Below, one piece after another: positions 12,112 through 24,530 of a DNA stretch of 64,000 nt (position 1 is the stretch's first letter; every line of letters starts with the position of its first letter). Origin of the DNA: Thermothelomyces thermophilus ATCC 42464. Lineage: Eukaryota > Ascomycota > Sordariomycetes > Sordariales > Chaetomiaceae. Where the stretch lies: the NCBI RefSeq assembly GCF_000226095.1, contig NC_016472.1, forward strand, positions 6,324,001 through 6,388,000. Reading direction: 5' to 3'. The notes beneath the pieces were generated by a model that ran no database searches, was not told the origin of the DNA, and was given only the letters and a program-made list of their open reading frames with translations. The translations under genes were made by a program, and so were the position numbers.

Positions 12112-15100
12112 GCCGTACCGACTCTCACTCTCTGTTCGGCGCAAAGGGGAGGGGTCACGATGCCAGACAGGGAGCGAGGGATCTGACCGTTTTTAAAAAT
12201 TCGTCTGTGTCGGGTAGCATTCGTTCAGTAGTGCGCAGCTCACAGTGAATAGAGATCCAAAAAGGCAGGTGCCATTCCACAACCATGCGCCTTGGCGGCA
12301 GCGCCGCCTGGGGCCTACGCGTCTCTGAACAAGGCAGTGTGACAGGGGAATTCCGGCCCCAGCTCCCTCCAGGAAGTTTGGTGCCGCTGGAGTTACGAAG
12401 TAACTATTTCTCCTGTTTATTTCCATGCTATTGGCTGGTACGAACCCAGTCCTGTGATAATGTCGCTCTGTCACAACTGGAGCCTTCATCCTCGCTGCGG
12501 CAGTTCCTGGCCGAACACGCCATATCTCACGCGCAACACCGCTTTCCCAAGCACCAGTTGCAAAAAGAGAGCCGCTCGTCAGCTTCGAGCCGCCATAACA
12601 AAGCAAAAATCAGGGCAGAGTTCATTACCAAAAAGTGCAGGTTTATTTCAGCGCCCACCAAGTCGATTGATGACTCAGCGCAGTGCAGTATGCCAGAGTT
12701 CGGGGTAAGTAAGGAGCAAGGTGAGGCCAAGAGACAAAGCTCTGCAGTGATTGGCTAATAAGAGGCTTATTTTCGGTTTGCATCAGGGGTTGTACTGCGT
12801 AGCTCCTCCAGACTGCGTGGTGTATCGTGAGGCATCAATGGTTGAGCAGCGGTTGCACTGGCGAAAAGGATGAGGGGCCGGTCCCCGCCTCGGGAACTGC
12901 TGTCCAGCAATCCGTAGTTACGGAGTATTAACCCAAGAACTGGGCGAGGACAGCTACTCCCCACTACTGCGTACTGAGAATCCGTCATCCGTCCTCCATG
13001 CAATGCTTTTTGCTGACAACGGTCATTTCTCCAATGTGACTGCAATCGGGAAAAGTTGTGTGGGGGTGGCATCGCAAGGAATTGACCTCGGCTCATAATA
13101 AGGGATAAAGCAACGCCAGTATTCGCAGCGATGTATGTACCGACTTTAGCTCCCTGTCTCTCTACATCCTACTGTACTCTTTCAAACGACTGCGACGACT
13201 ACCACGATTACGACAGATTGTTGAATTGAATATGGGCTTGGAACACTCCGGTTGGAAGCGTCGAACGCCGGAACTTGGAGGCCATCCAATAGCCCGAGTT
13301 GGCTTGGTCCATTTTAGGTGTTAAGGGGTCAAGTCTTGACGGTCAGCGTCCCGCGGCAACCCATAGCGTGTTTGGCAGGGAAGCTTGCGTTTACACTGGC
13401 CGGGTTGGGCGCCCAGCAGAAATGTTTTTTCCGGAGTATAAAATTCGAAACAAAAGGCGACAAGAAATGTGCCAGAGCTGCACGTTGACTTTTCAAGTAG
13501 GAGAGATGCGAGAGGTTGCAGGCCGGTTGCAGATCGACCCCTGGAGACGGACAAGGTAGCCCCAGCAAAAAGGCGGCAAACCCGGGTACGGTAACCGCAT
13601 CAATCCACGCTCTTTCTCCTCTGTGCCGCCAGTGGGGCACCCGGAAACATGTGGTCCACTGCCCACAGTGTATTGAGGAATCTACATGTCCGCGTACCTT
13701 TATGGTAGATGGTTGTTGTAACGGATATCGATCGCTGCGAACCGGTCCGTTTTATCGGTTTCGGGTTTGTGAGTCTGGGTGTTGTCAGGATCCTTGCCAT
13801 CCGTTGCCTCGTCGAGTGGCGGTTCCTTTTCCGGACAAACCGGGCAGGGCATATCTGGGAGCAGCAGCAGCAGCAACTTCGTCCGCATGTTCACGCAGGT
13901 AGTGATTGGACATGTTTGCTGCATGGTGCGCTAGCTTCCCTGCGTGCCATTCGATGCGACAGGTCTCGAGGCGCCAGTGTGTGTATATCTGGGCTGCGAA
14001 ATGCCCGTTGAAAGGGCCGGTTTTGGGGTTTTCCGTGTCAATTTCTTGAAATCCCTAGTCGTTGGGGACGGAGTAAGTTCGGTTGAAGAACTTGAAGCTT
14101 GGAATCTTACCAGGACCGGTTAGGCCCAGGTGTGTGTAACGTGGCGGTGCATGGAAATCGTCTCCAGCATGCCTGCGTTTTGAGACTCGAAAAAGGCAGT
14201 TTGAAACACCTGCTGCGTGTGACTAAGCTTTCGGCGTGGGATGCTGTGCCATATTGTCAAGGTGTGACTGACTACCTAAGGTTTTCACACTATTAGCAGG
14301 AGCTGTGAATACGTCGGATGCCATTCTAAGGTTCAGCTAAGAGAGCGCCTTGTGGGACGATATGCACAGAATCCCCCGCGGACTGGAAAGCAAGGCCGTT
14401 GCCTCCACCAACCAACAGCCATAGAAACACGCCACGTAGCTGTCTCAGCTACCCTCATCCTGGCACACGTCAGGGGCAGGTACGCAGGTACCTTGGGCAT
14501 CTACCTGGGGAATATACGGAGTAGATCGTAAACCAGTACTCCGTAGCCAAGCAGTTCCACTTTGGGTTGTTATGTACTGTAAATCTCTGAATTATCTTTT
14601 TCTTCCCAGAGTCCCTAAGCCACAAACAGGAAGCATCCGCTCTGAGCGGTTGAAGCTGGCGGTCCGCGCTCCATCAGCGCCAGTTCTACAATGGCCTCGC
14701 CTAACCGGGATTCACCCCGAGGCGACAGCTTGATTTCTGCGAACTTTATTGGACATGAAGCACACCCGAAAAACAGATCAAAAAAGATACGTACATTACT
14801 GGCCAATGGCATAATTATCAACCGCCTGGGAGGATCTCAGGGTCCGTGACATAAACAATATCTGCACCCTTTCCTGCCAAGCATACCGCCGGTGTCATTA
14901 CCGTTTGGCCAAGGGACAATGGAAAGCGCTGCGGATAGTAGCGGGACAATGTAGTGTCCAGTCCAACTGCCACCTGACCCCGGAATCCCAACAAACTCCG
15001 ATACCAACCCTTGACCAAGAAGAAATACGAGTAAACCAGTCGGGAATATTTTGCAATTGCAGTTGCTGAATCCCTGCCGTGGAACACATGCTATAAACAC

Positions 15101-15444
15101 AGATATTCGGGGAATCTCTGGCCTTTCATGTTTGGCAACACAGGTGTTCGCCGAGCAACCAACCCCTGAGAGTCTGCAGACGTAGCTGAAATTGGTTTCT
15201 GGCTTTGAGGCGGTGCAGAAAACTACCGTCGGTGAATCTTAGCGTTCTGCAACACGTGCTTGATCCCTCAGCTTTCCTTCTTCTGGCATCCACAGAATAT
15301 ATCAACGTGTGCTGCTCTCTATCCCCCCGAATCGTTCTTCGGCTTCCACAACAAGCTCTACAACCTCCCCTCCCCCCCCCCTCTTTCCTTCCCAAGGCAT
15401 TGAACCAAGATCCATCCAACAAGAAACCAAAGAGTTATCTCGAC
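12112..15444. other. Gene-poor stretch upstream of the ABC gene
   Basis: Start of the ABC gene's promoter side. Several open frames of 60-160 codons overlap on both strands without recognisable domains. The recurrent 9-mer is present at 12919-12927, 14515-14523 and 14537-14545. A TGACTCA (AP-1/Gcn4-like) site lies near 12671, but chance hits to a 7-mer are expected. No supported gene. Confidence 0.55.
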
Positions 15445-15750
15445 ATGGCATCTAAGTCGGAGGCCCCTTCAACGGTAGCAGCCAAACTGCACCTCAATGG
15501 GATTGCCGGTCGTCGACCCAGCACCCCCACTAACCCGCGGCGTCTCCCAAACAGGACCGCGCCGAGCTCCTCCCCCGATGTCATCCTGTTGAACCAGCCA
15601 GGCGATGCAGAACGAATCCGTGAGCTCGGCGACCTGGACCGGCCCGGCCCAGAGGTCGGCCTCAGCAACGGCAAAACAGCCTGGGTGGGCGACGGCCAGC
15701 CGGCACAGGACGGCCCCCGACCTAGCTCGCCGCCGGCCTTGGAAGCGTAA
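15445..15750 (+). CDS. Small hypothetical protein
   Basis: A 101-residue open frame starting at ATG 15445 (MASKSEAPSTVAAKLHLNG) and ending ...SSPPALEA. The ATG follows a CT-rich leader (about 15360-15440) of the type seen before other genes here, which is the main support for the start. The product is rich in Pro, Ser, Arg and Gly and looks disordered. It has no membrane segment or signal peptide. I do not recognise the family. It could be the first exon of a longer gene, since a GT-rich sequence follows, but I could not support a splice. Confidence 0.4.
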   Translation: MASKSEAPSTVAAKLHLNGIAGRRPSTPTNPRRLPNRTAPSSSPDVILLNQPGDAERIRELGDLDRPGPEVGLSNGKTAWVGDGQPAQDGPRPSSPPALEA

Positions 15751-18700
15751 GAGAATAACACAATACCGACCCTCTCCCGTCACGACGAGGGCGGGGAAAA
15801 CCCCCTTTCTCCTCCTTCTACCCCCCCGCGCGCGTTAGCTACCTCCATCGGGGTAGGAACACACAGTTCCTTCCCAGGCTGACTGGCTGACAAGAAGCGT
15901 CGGCCCAGGCGCCCATCCCATTCCTCATCTCCCGAGGATGAAGCGCTGAGGCACGAAAGAGTCTCGAGCTGGATCGTACAATGCGACAGTGTAGGTGGTC
16001 GTATGTTGCAGTCCGGCCGGGCTCCGCAACCCGAGAACAACGACGCGGCGCCGAAATAACACATGATATATCAAGAGATGGTTCCGGGCTCAAGAGAAGG
16101 AAGAGATTTGGAAGGTTGTAAGGCGTCCTCAATTACTAACCGTGTCAAGGCACCGGCACCCCAACTGTGGATCCCTCGAGTCCTTGGGTACCTATGTTTG
16201 GCGAGATGTATGTGTTTTGTATGTACCTTGTATTCTGCAGCTGTATTAGTGTATAACAGTTCGAAATGTACTTCTGAGCTATATTATGCTTGATTCTCAT
16301 ACATGCCCAGTCAGTGAGGACTGGTCTCCTCCACAGTTGTGCGGCTGCGATTGATCGCCACTCTTAACGCAAATGCTATGCCATGAGCTTGCATATTCTT
16401 TCTTTTTTTTTGAAAGCTCTTCTGAAGCCGAAAGCCGTTAACGGAGTAAATTCAGTGCTCTGGTTGATGTTGTAGACTGCGAGGGAATTTTGGGTTAATA
16501 TGGGATCTTGCCTCTGGTGCGGGGTTGGTGCTGACACGAGATCAAAGGAGCCGTTTCAGTCCAAAAGGGGAAGTCCTTCGGACCTTCCCTGCCTACGTAA
16601 GCGAATCCCACCCCCCAACTTCAACCCAGCTCCTACGACTGAGTCTTGCAACTCAAAGAATTCCTTTGTGTACTTACTGTACCTCGCCAAGTCTGTCTGG
16701 CATCACCATGGTATGACATTGCATGGCTTACTGCACAACCCTTCACGCAGGTCTCGACTCGAGACTCTTCCGAAACCACCAATCACCAGGCGCCGCCGAG
16801 GCGAAGCCAAACGCATGAATGCTGCTTGCGTGGCTTGTGTGTCGATTTATCTGCTGCTTTCCGCGGTTCCGACGAAAATACCTGCAGTAACACTGGCGAA
16901 TTGTGGGCCAGTCCCCAGTAACAAATTTTTGCTCCCGACAACGAGGCACAACGAAGCTGTCGTTGACAAGCATGGTCTCCCCGTTGGCTGGCACGATTGG
17001 GATGCTGCCTTGCCAATCTGACGTCTCATATCCCTGGCGCATCTGCCTCACCATTGCAGGAGTGGAGCAGTCAACTCTGGGTGGGAAAAGCGGACAGCTC
17101 ATCGCTCGCTCGTGATTGATCCCATGCGTCCAGGACGTTGCCCCCCCTGGCTGTTGGCGGGCATAGCATCTCGTCTCTGGCAGCCCAGATGTTAAATCCG
17201 ATTTGGCCCGGGCACCGGGGTCCAGCGCGAAGAACCCTCACACAACAGGTCCACAGGGCGGTCCGGGCCGTGGTTACTACAGGTTCCCTGAAGCTTATTT
17301 CGACCTCTAAGGCGGTGTGCCAAAAGCCAAGGCCGGCTCAGGTCCCGTGAACTTCCGCCACCCCGGTAGCCTCAATGGCCTGCCGACGCGATCCCCTTGG
17401 TCTCAACGCCGTCCCTTCCATCTCTTGATTTTGTTGTAGAATTCGGTCGGCCACACGGTCTCTATCAACCAAAAGGCCTGCGATCGGACCTTCTCTAGGT
17501 AGGTGATCGCAATGGTGTTGGGTACTGGCGCAAAGGGGCAGGAGACGATCGGTCGAAGGGTCTGCATATGCGATATTGATGCGGGGACCAAGGGACTTTA
17601 TTTGTCAATCGACGCTGTCTTGTGTCTAAGTCAAAGTCAGTAGTGGGAACTCGGCCATCACGACAAGCAATGTGCGCTGAGCCAGCGAGCTCACTTGCAA
17701 GGAATGCTGTGAGGCTGCCATATTCGTGACGGTTTCGCGGACCAATAACTCGACTTCTAATGAAGAGTGAAAAGAAGAAGGTTCCACACAAATCTCGTCG
17801 TGACGGGAGAAAGGTTTAAAGTCGCAGTCGGCTGAGCTGACACAGGGAAGATATGTGAGAGACTGTATCTCGAACGACTCTTTGCAGTCCGTATTCGGCC
17901 CGGTTACTGGGGTCAGAAACTAAAAGGAATCTGTCAAAGTTAGCATTGGGCCTGGAAGAGCCTTGAGGTGGCGCTTGCCACGCTTCCCGGGAAGGTGGTC
18001 GCAGCGGCGCGTACGTACGGTACGCAGAGGGCAGTCCAGAAACAAGTAAACCACGACGGGAAGTCTACGAACCTGTCGATTCTGTTGGCAGCAATACTCT
18101 CTGGTGAGTTTAAAGAATGGACACAATAATTTGGGCAACTTTGTGCTTTCTGTCGGTGTCGCAGAGGTACTTGGCAGCGTCGACGATTGCTAAAAGGGGC
18201 GACCGAGAAACGCAGCCGCAACATTGCGGGGTGTGTAGTCGCCGCATCATACGTTAGCATCCAGAAAGGCTTGGCAGGATCAAAATGGAGAGCATTTCGG
18301 GACAATATTGGAGTGCCGAGCTAGCCGTTCTTGATAGGCGGCAAGAGCGGTTCATGTATGTACAGGCGACGGCCAAAGCCGGAGGCGGATATGCAGCCGC
18401 ACGTTCTGGTTAGCGACCCTGCAGCTGTCCTCAATACAAGCGGGGAAACAGAGTCCCGTTACTTACTGAGTACTAACAACAACAAAGTAAAGTCTCGGGT
18501 CGCAATTTTCCTGAAGGAATTTCGAGGGCGAGGCACACGGCGTGTAGAACTCAAGGAACAATTGGGAGTGAGCAACTATCGGGCGGAGACAAGCCCCCCG
18601 CCTGTAGGTATATTTTTTTTGGCAGACTGTTCTCATGAAGTGACAACGTGATCACGCATTCTCCTCAAAGGGTTGCCTGGCGTTGCCCTGCTCCAGGAAT

Positions 18701-19676
18701 CTCTTGGATGGTTGGAGTGAACTACGGTTGGTGCATGCTTTGTTAGGGCGGATACGGTCACGGGAACCAGGTAATCAATCACCTCGTCCATTTCCCAGCG
18801 GGATTATCCCCATAAAGCCTCTCCTACGTTGTACAGGACATGACCGTCACAGTCGCATCTTCATTAGACAGTGGGATCCTATACCGAGGTTCCAACGAGC
18901 AGCCGCAGAGGGGCCCCGGCCTCGGACAAATGTGATAGCTGCAGCCATTTGCAGAAAACTGTTACGCTTAGCATGGCGCTGGAACACGGTGGAAAGACAT
19001 TAGGTCAGCTGCCGCCCGAAGTCCAGGAAAGGGGATAGCCGCGGCAGCATTTTGCGCAGGTACTTGTAGATATCTTGGTGGCCGGCCCCCGAGTTATTTT
19101 GATATTGCGTGCTCCCTGGGCTCGGGTCGCCGGAAACAAGTTCCCAACCTTCCTCCAACTCCTCGGTCCGGTACGCGAGCTCCGAGCTGTTTTTGACGGC
19201 CATCGTCCGGGCCAAAACCAGATATGACCAACCGCGTTCCCCATACCATGGCCATAGGATCTCCGATCCTGGAGACGGAGGGCGGATTTGATCAGGCTTG
19301 TTGGGCGGGCAGGAACGTCAGGAGCATCCATTCAAAGGCCGGAGCACCAACCTACGTGGCCATGGCCCCACGAAGTGCTCTCGGCCATTGTGATAACCAT
19401 CCAGCCTTGCCCGTCGCTGCTCAACCAAACACTCACCGCTTGTCTGCACCCAGTTGACCCCCTTTTCCGACAGGATCGCCTTGGGCTTTGATATTTTGCC
19501 TCCCTCATTTCGACTTCCTTCAGCAAATACCCATCCATTCTCTGTCTCACACTCACACACTCCCCCTCTCCCTCTTGCGTGTCTTACTGCGCTCTTCAAC
19601 CTTGCCAAAGATCTCGTCAACCCTCCCCCCCCCCCCAAAAAAAAAAAATTGCAAGGCCTTCGCAACACTCGCTATC
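15751..19676. other. Gene-poor stretch between two small hypothetical genes
   Basis: Mostly without supportable genes. Open frames at about 16500-17021 (+) and 16743-17102 (-) overlap and have no motif. A minus-strand frame near 19000-19203 has a coding-like composition (separate entry). The last 200 bases before 19677 are CT-rich with a C14/A12 tract, and look like the promoter and leader of the next gene. Confidence 0.5.
19000..19203 (-). CDS. Candidate small ORF or terminal exon
   Basis: A 67-codon frame from ATG 19203 (MAVKNSSELAYRTEELEEGW) to a stop at 19000, ending LSPFLDFGRQLT. The amino-acid mix is coding-like: few Cys, balanced charge, and an EELEEGWELV helix-like stretch. Upstream on the minus strand I see no clear donor or earlier exon. 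It may be a small gene, a terminal exon or a relic. It would be divergent from the hypothetical gene at 19677. Not recognised. Confidence 0.2.
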   Translation of the reverse strand: MAVKNSSELAYRTEELEEGWELVSGDPSPGSTQYQNNSGAGHQDIYKYLRKMLPRLSPFLDFGRQLT

Positions 19677-20565
19677 ATGGCTGACAACGCTCGACGCTCC
19701 AGAACACAAGGAGACTCACGGTCCGACAATCGCCGTATCGAACGGTCTCGGCGTTCCGCATCGCGCGTCGTCGTGGAGTCGTCATCACACCCAGCGAGGC
19801 GGAGAGAGGACACACCGCAACCGACCATCACAATCCCATCACACATGTCGATGGGTTTGTTCTTGCACCTCACTCAAGAATACCAATACCAATACCAACA
19901 CCAGCCCGATCTTGTCGAAGACGCCGCCGGTTCCCGGAGTGGACAGGCAGAAGAAGCAGACTGGCACCCCTTGCGGTCGGGTCCGCGGCAGGACGCTCAT
20001 CATCAGCCCGCACTCTCGCACGGCATGTCGTCCCGCGTGGCGGCAGCTGCCGACGACGACGACGACGATTCGGCCGCGTCTATGTATGTCCGTGACGGCT
20101 CGGCGTCTCCCCCCTGCCAGTGAGTGTCATCTCCCCTCCTAACCTAAACCAGTGATCCTCTGTTGCCTCTGACATTCCCCTCGTAGCTCCTACTCCCTAG
20201 CAGCGCTCCATCACGAAAGAGCGGACGATGCCGGAGCGAGAAGGATGACGGACGGAGGAGAAACAAGCTGGGTGCCTGCAGCGTACCCCGATGCCGTCCA
20301 GGTCTGGGGGGAGTATGATAGAAACGTCGTGTCTGCCGAGGTAAACTGGAGAGAAGAGGACTGTTATTCGCGACTTATTGGTCGCCAGCCAGACGAAGGG
20401 GAACCCGAATTTGCCGGCTCTCCGTATTACGAGTACGTGAGCCAAACCCCGTACGCGGCCAGTATCTCCGATGTCGACATTTGCAGCCTGGATGGTTCGA
20501 GAGACCTGGGCGCCAGCGACAGAGAAGACAAGGACTGGGTCGTGGTTAACGCAGCTCCTCAATAA
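19677..20565 (+). CDS. Hypothetical protein, two exons
   Basis: A 273-residue product from exons 19677-20119 and 20187-20565. The donor is GTGAGT, the acceptor is CGTAG, and the join is in frame (phase 2). The first exon is strongly basic and Arg/Ser-rich near its start (MADNARRSRTQGDSRSDNRR). It then has a YQYQYQ repeat around residue 70 and an Asp run from a GAC repeat at about 20054-20069. The second exon is acidic and ends DREDKDWVVVNAAPQ. No membrane segment, signal peptide or known domain. The CT-rich leader and clean splice support a real gene. Function unknown; a disordered regulatory or nuclear protein is possible but only a guess. Confidence 0.6.
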
Positions 20566-23322
20566 GACAAAACATGGAACGGCGGCAAGACGGAAGTCAT
20601 AAAGAGACTCGGGCTGAGGTGGGCTTCTTTCCTTTTTCTCCTTTTCTTTTGTTTTTTCTTGCCACACAGTCGGTGAGCTGGGCCCGTTGGCCGTTTTTCT
20701 TGGGCCACCTCGCACATGTTGGTTGGGTATGGGTTATGCCTACCGGCGTGATTTATATTCTTATTTGTTATATTTTTATTTGTCTGTTGATGACTCACAG
20801 GTCCTGCAACGTGTGGCTGTCTACTATGTCCAAGTCCTTGATGCATGTCTAAGGCGAGGAAGGGGCTCATCCAGCAGGACAAATTCCATTAAATTTTTTG
20901 GTGTTTCGTCTCTTCTGCCACTATCGTTTCATCCATATTTGCATCGCGTCGACCAACAGGGGGGTAACTGGGCTATGGACGGAAAACCTGGAGCTGTTGA
21001 GAGATGAGGTAGTTGGCTGTTACTAGCAGTGACTATCCCTTTCAGCATTGAATTAGCTCTCGCACATAACTTTGATAAATATCTGATTTCAGCATGACAC
21101 CCAAGTGGCCTTGACTCTAGTACCACGCAGGCGAGAACTTTGCGTTCCTCCTGAATCCTTTTGCACACAAACTTCCAGCAAAAACTCTCGACGCCTTTAG
21201 GAGCATGAGGAGCGCTGGGCCCAGCTCCTATCCATCCTTCTCTGCCAGGATCGGTCAGGTGTCCTTATCAGGCGCCAAGGCAAGTGTGCGAGTTCCCAGA
21301 TGACCCGGATAAACCTGTGGCATCATGTTTGTGCCTAATGTACTATATACAGGTGTGGCAGGGTTTGGGCGCCCTTATAGCCTATCATCCTGGCCGTGGT
21401 TCCCTACCGGGAGCCGGTTCTCCGTTTTGGTTCCGATAACAGGGGATGGCCAACTAGTGGTCGCCATTTGGAGAGGTGGCTACGCAGTACAGAGTGCGTA
21501 CAATCGGGGTCCACATGGTTGCGTATTGCTTGGCCTCTGGGCCTGCTGACGACGGGCAAGATACCTTAACTGTGTAAGAAACCGAAGGGGTTCCGGCGGA
21601 CTGATGTCTTTTGTCTCCCCCGCGCGCAGTAATGATCCATGACCTTTCTCTCCGCAGTATTCATTGATAATGCGGCGATCCTGCAGGCCTGACAGGCTGA
21701 ATCTCTACGAAGTATGTTCGCACTACTTCGTGCAGTACTTGGTAAACAGTATATCGTCAAAGAGTCGAAGAGTCGTGTACTGTGTAGGATCGAGAGACTT
21801 TCATCACTCGCTGAAGTACAAGTACGCAGTAGCTCTCGGGGTGATTGCTTGGCGGGGCTTGGCCGCGTAGGCTCGTGCAGGGGCCGACGGTAAAAGATTT
21901 GTTTCATGTTGAGTGCCCCGAAAGGCAGATCGTCAAGTGGATCACCAAAAGAAGGCTACTAGTACTGAAAGTGGTCGCACAATCGGTGGGAAAAAAAGTG
22001 GCACTTGGTGGAACTCGGCAGCCAAGCGGGCGAAGCAGAAATGTCTACCACGGATATAAAGCGACGCATACTCTGACATACTCAGGCGGTTTTGTTGCAA
22101 AAACCCTCTGTTTAGCCAAGTGTCATTGAAGTGGAGTGGTATGAGTGTGTGTGTGTGCGTGCTGGCGTATGTACGGATTACACTATGCATGGATTACTCC
22201 GAACTCCGTAGTTCAGGGTCTATCAGACGCGCGGCAGTGGAAAAAGGAGGAAAGCAGGGCCTCGTGGGGACTGGATGACGTGTGTGCAATCTCGAGTAGG
22301 GGGACCCACCATGCCGCTGCTGCTCTGCCCTCTGTAAAAATCTGATGTAAAAGTTCAACGCAGAACCAGTTACACTGCTGTGTAGCAGTTCAACTTCACA
22401 CTTCCTTTTAACCAATTGGCCCTTCAGTCTCGTTGCACAGATTAGCATCAACTGGCGCGCTACATCAACGTCATTATTCGGGGCCAAGACCTGAGGTTGT
22501 CTCGGTTAACCAGGCGACCCCACACTCCCTCTATGTATGTACTACACAGTACAGTTGTGCCCCTTGGCGTCTTCGCATTTTCGCCAGAAATTGTTCTAGA
22601 AACGGGGCAGAGGACACAGATATCTTCAACCGTGCTGAGCACTTGCTCGTTCTGACGTTAACTATCAAGGCATCACCATCAAGTTCGCCGCTGTGCATGC
22701 GCCCAGAGCCTTGAGGTTCGAGAGAACGGACGGCAGGGGTCCAAATCCAGCAGCAGCCTGCGAACCATTTTGTTGCGGCAATCCCTGACTGCAGTAGTTA
22801 AATTCTTGGCCCTCTCCCGATCTTATCTGCCTCGAAAGCCGTTCCTCTGGTCCAAAGCAAGGTCGCAAGGTTTGATCAACGGACTGCGAATCTGAACCCC
22901 TGTCCATCCGAATCTTTCCCCCCCGCCTGGCGATTCGCGGGCTCGGTCGCCCTCTCAAGGGGTAGCATTCCAACTTCGCAAACTCCGAGAACGCGAGCGT
23001 CCGATCACTTTGCGACCTCCTGTTGCTGATCACTTTTCCCGACGCTCCTTGTGCAACGCTGCCGGCCCTTCCTTTCTTTCTCATATTCGGCTTGCATTCG
23101 ATCCTACGTACCTGCCCCGGGATTTCCTTCCCGCCTCGCGCCACGTCACTCGCGTTCTCGATCTTAATAAGTCAGTACACAGGGAAGAATACCAGGATCA
23201 GCTTTGAGAATCGCTGTCGCTACTCCCGAGCACGGCGTGCCGCCAGTGCGCTAGATAGTCGGATTACCAGGTAGCCGGGGCGCGGACGGGTTTGCGCCTC
23301 ACCAGGCGATCGAATTGGCACG
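20566..23322. other. Intergenic stretch before the OCH1-like gene
   Basis: No supported gene. Short overlapping open frames occur on both strands. A TGACTCA site lies at 20791-20797, and a near match to the recurrent motif (GGATTACTCCGAACTCCGTAG) near 22193-22213. The region from about 22900 to 23300 is CT-rich and probably holds the OCH1-like promoter and leader. Confidence 0.5.
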
Positions 23323-24530
23323 ATGCTCAGCTTCCGCCGTGCCCTCGTGGCCGCGGCCTTCTTTTTAACTATCCTCTTCTTCACGACACGATCGACCTCC
23401 CCAGCAGCCTCGTCACTGGCGGTCGAGTTTCCCAAATCGCCTTCCGATCCCGGCTCGAAAGATGACTCGCAATCGACGACGTCAACAGACACAGGTAATG
23501 CCGTCCACGCCGGCGGGAACGACCGCGACCGAACCCCCTCGAACGGGCAACAGCCGATGCATGACATGTCCAAGATGACGCTGCACGAAAAGCTCGCGTA
23601 CCAATTCCCCTACGACGTCGAATCCAAGTTCCCCGCGTACATCTGGCAGACGTGGAAGTGGACGCCCGCGCACGGCGAGTTCCACTTTCGCGAGCAGGAG
23701 GCAACGTGGACCGAGCTGCACCCGGGCTTCATCCACGAGGTCATCACAGACCAGGTCGCCGTGTACCTGATCCGCCTGCTGTACGCATCGGTGCCCGAGG
23801 TGGTCGAGGCGTACGAAGCGCTGCCGCTGGCCGTGCTCAAGGCCGACTTCTTTCGGTATCTGATCCTGCTCGCGCGAGGTGGCATCTACTCGGACATTGA
23901 TACCTACGCACTCCGCAGCGCACTGGAGTGGATTCCGGATACGGTGCCCCGCGACACCGTCGGTCTGGTGATTGGCATCGAGGCAGACCCGGACCGGCCC
24001 GACTGGAACCAGTGGTACAGCCGGCGGATCCAGTTCTGTCAGTGGACGATCCAGGCCAAGCCTGGCCATCCGGTCCTCCGGGAGGTGGTCGCGCGGATAA
24101 CGCAGAAGACGCTGGAGCGCAAGAAGGCCGGGTCGCTGAAGGAGGTGACCAACGATCGCGTCATCGAGTTTACGGGTCCTGCGCTATGGACGGACACTAT
24201 CTTCGAGTACTTCAACGATCCGCGGTACTTTGACCTGAGCCAATCCCCCGGGCCAATCGATTGGAGGAACTTCACGGGGATGGAGAACCCGAGGCGAGTT
24301 GGGGATATCGTCGTGCTGCCGATTACGAGCTTCTCGCCGGGCGTGCAGCAGATGGGTGCCAAGGACTACGACGACCCGATGGCGTTTGTGAAGCACGATT
24401 TCGAAGGTATGTCCCCTTTTCCCCCGCTTCTAGCACTTTTTTTTCTCGCCCCTACATGCCCGTCGCTAACCTGGGTTCGTGTGCACAAGGGACCTGGAAA
24501 CCCGAGAGCGAACGGCATATCGGCGAGTAG
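23323..24530 (+). CDS. OCH1-like initiation-specific alpha-1,6-mannosyltransferase (GT32)
   Basis: A 374-residue type II Golgi protein, exons 23323-24406 and 24490-24530 (83-base intron). Residues 8-22 form the signal anchor, then comes a Ser/Asp-rich stem to about 85, then a glycosyltransferase family 32 catalytic domain. The nucleotide-sugar motif is LARGGIYSDIDTYAL, with the DXD acids at residues 191-193. The family transfers mannose from GDP-mannose; yeast Och1 starts the outer chain on N-glycans in the early Golgi. The spliced C terminus (KHDFEGTWKPESERHIGE) matches the short tail typical of this family and replaces a longer unspliced read-through. It could be one of several OCH1 paralogues fungi carry, so I give no symbol. 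CT-rich promoter; no partner gene adjacent. Confidence 0.9.

Noticed and set aside
12671-12677. TGACTCA as a regulatory site for the ABC gene
   Set aside because: A 7-base word expected several times by chance here, and not close to a start codon of an amino-acid gene.
16500-17021. A 173-codon plus-strand frame
   Set aside because: Overlaps an equally long minus-strand frame, and neither has coding features I trust.
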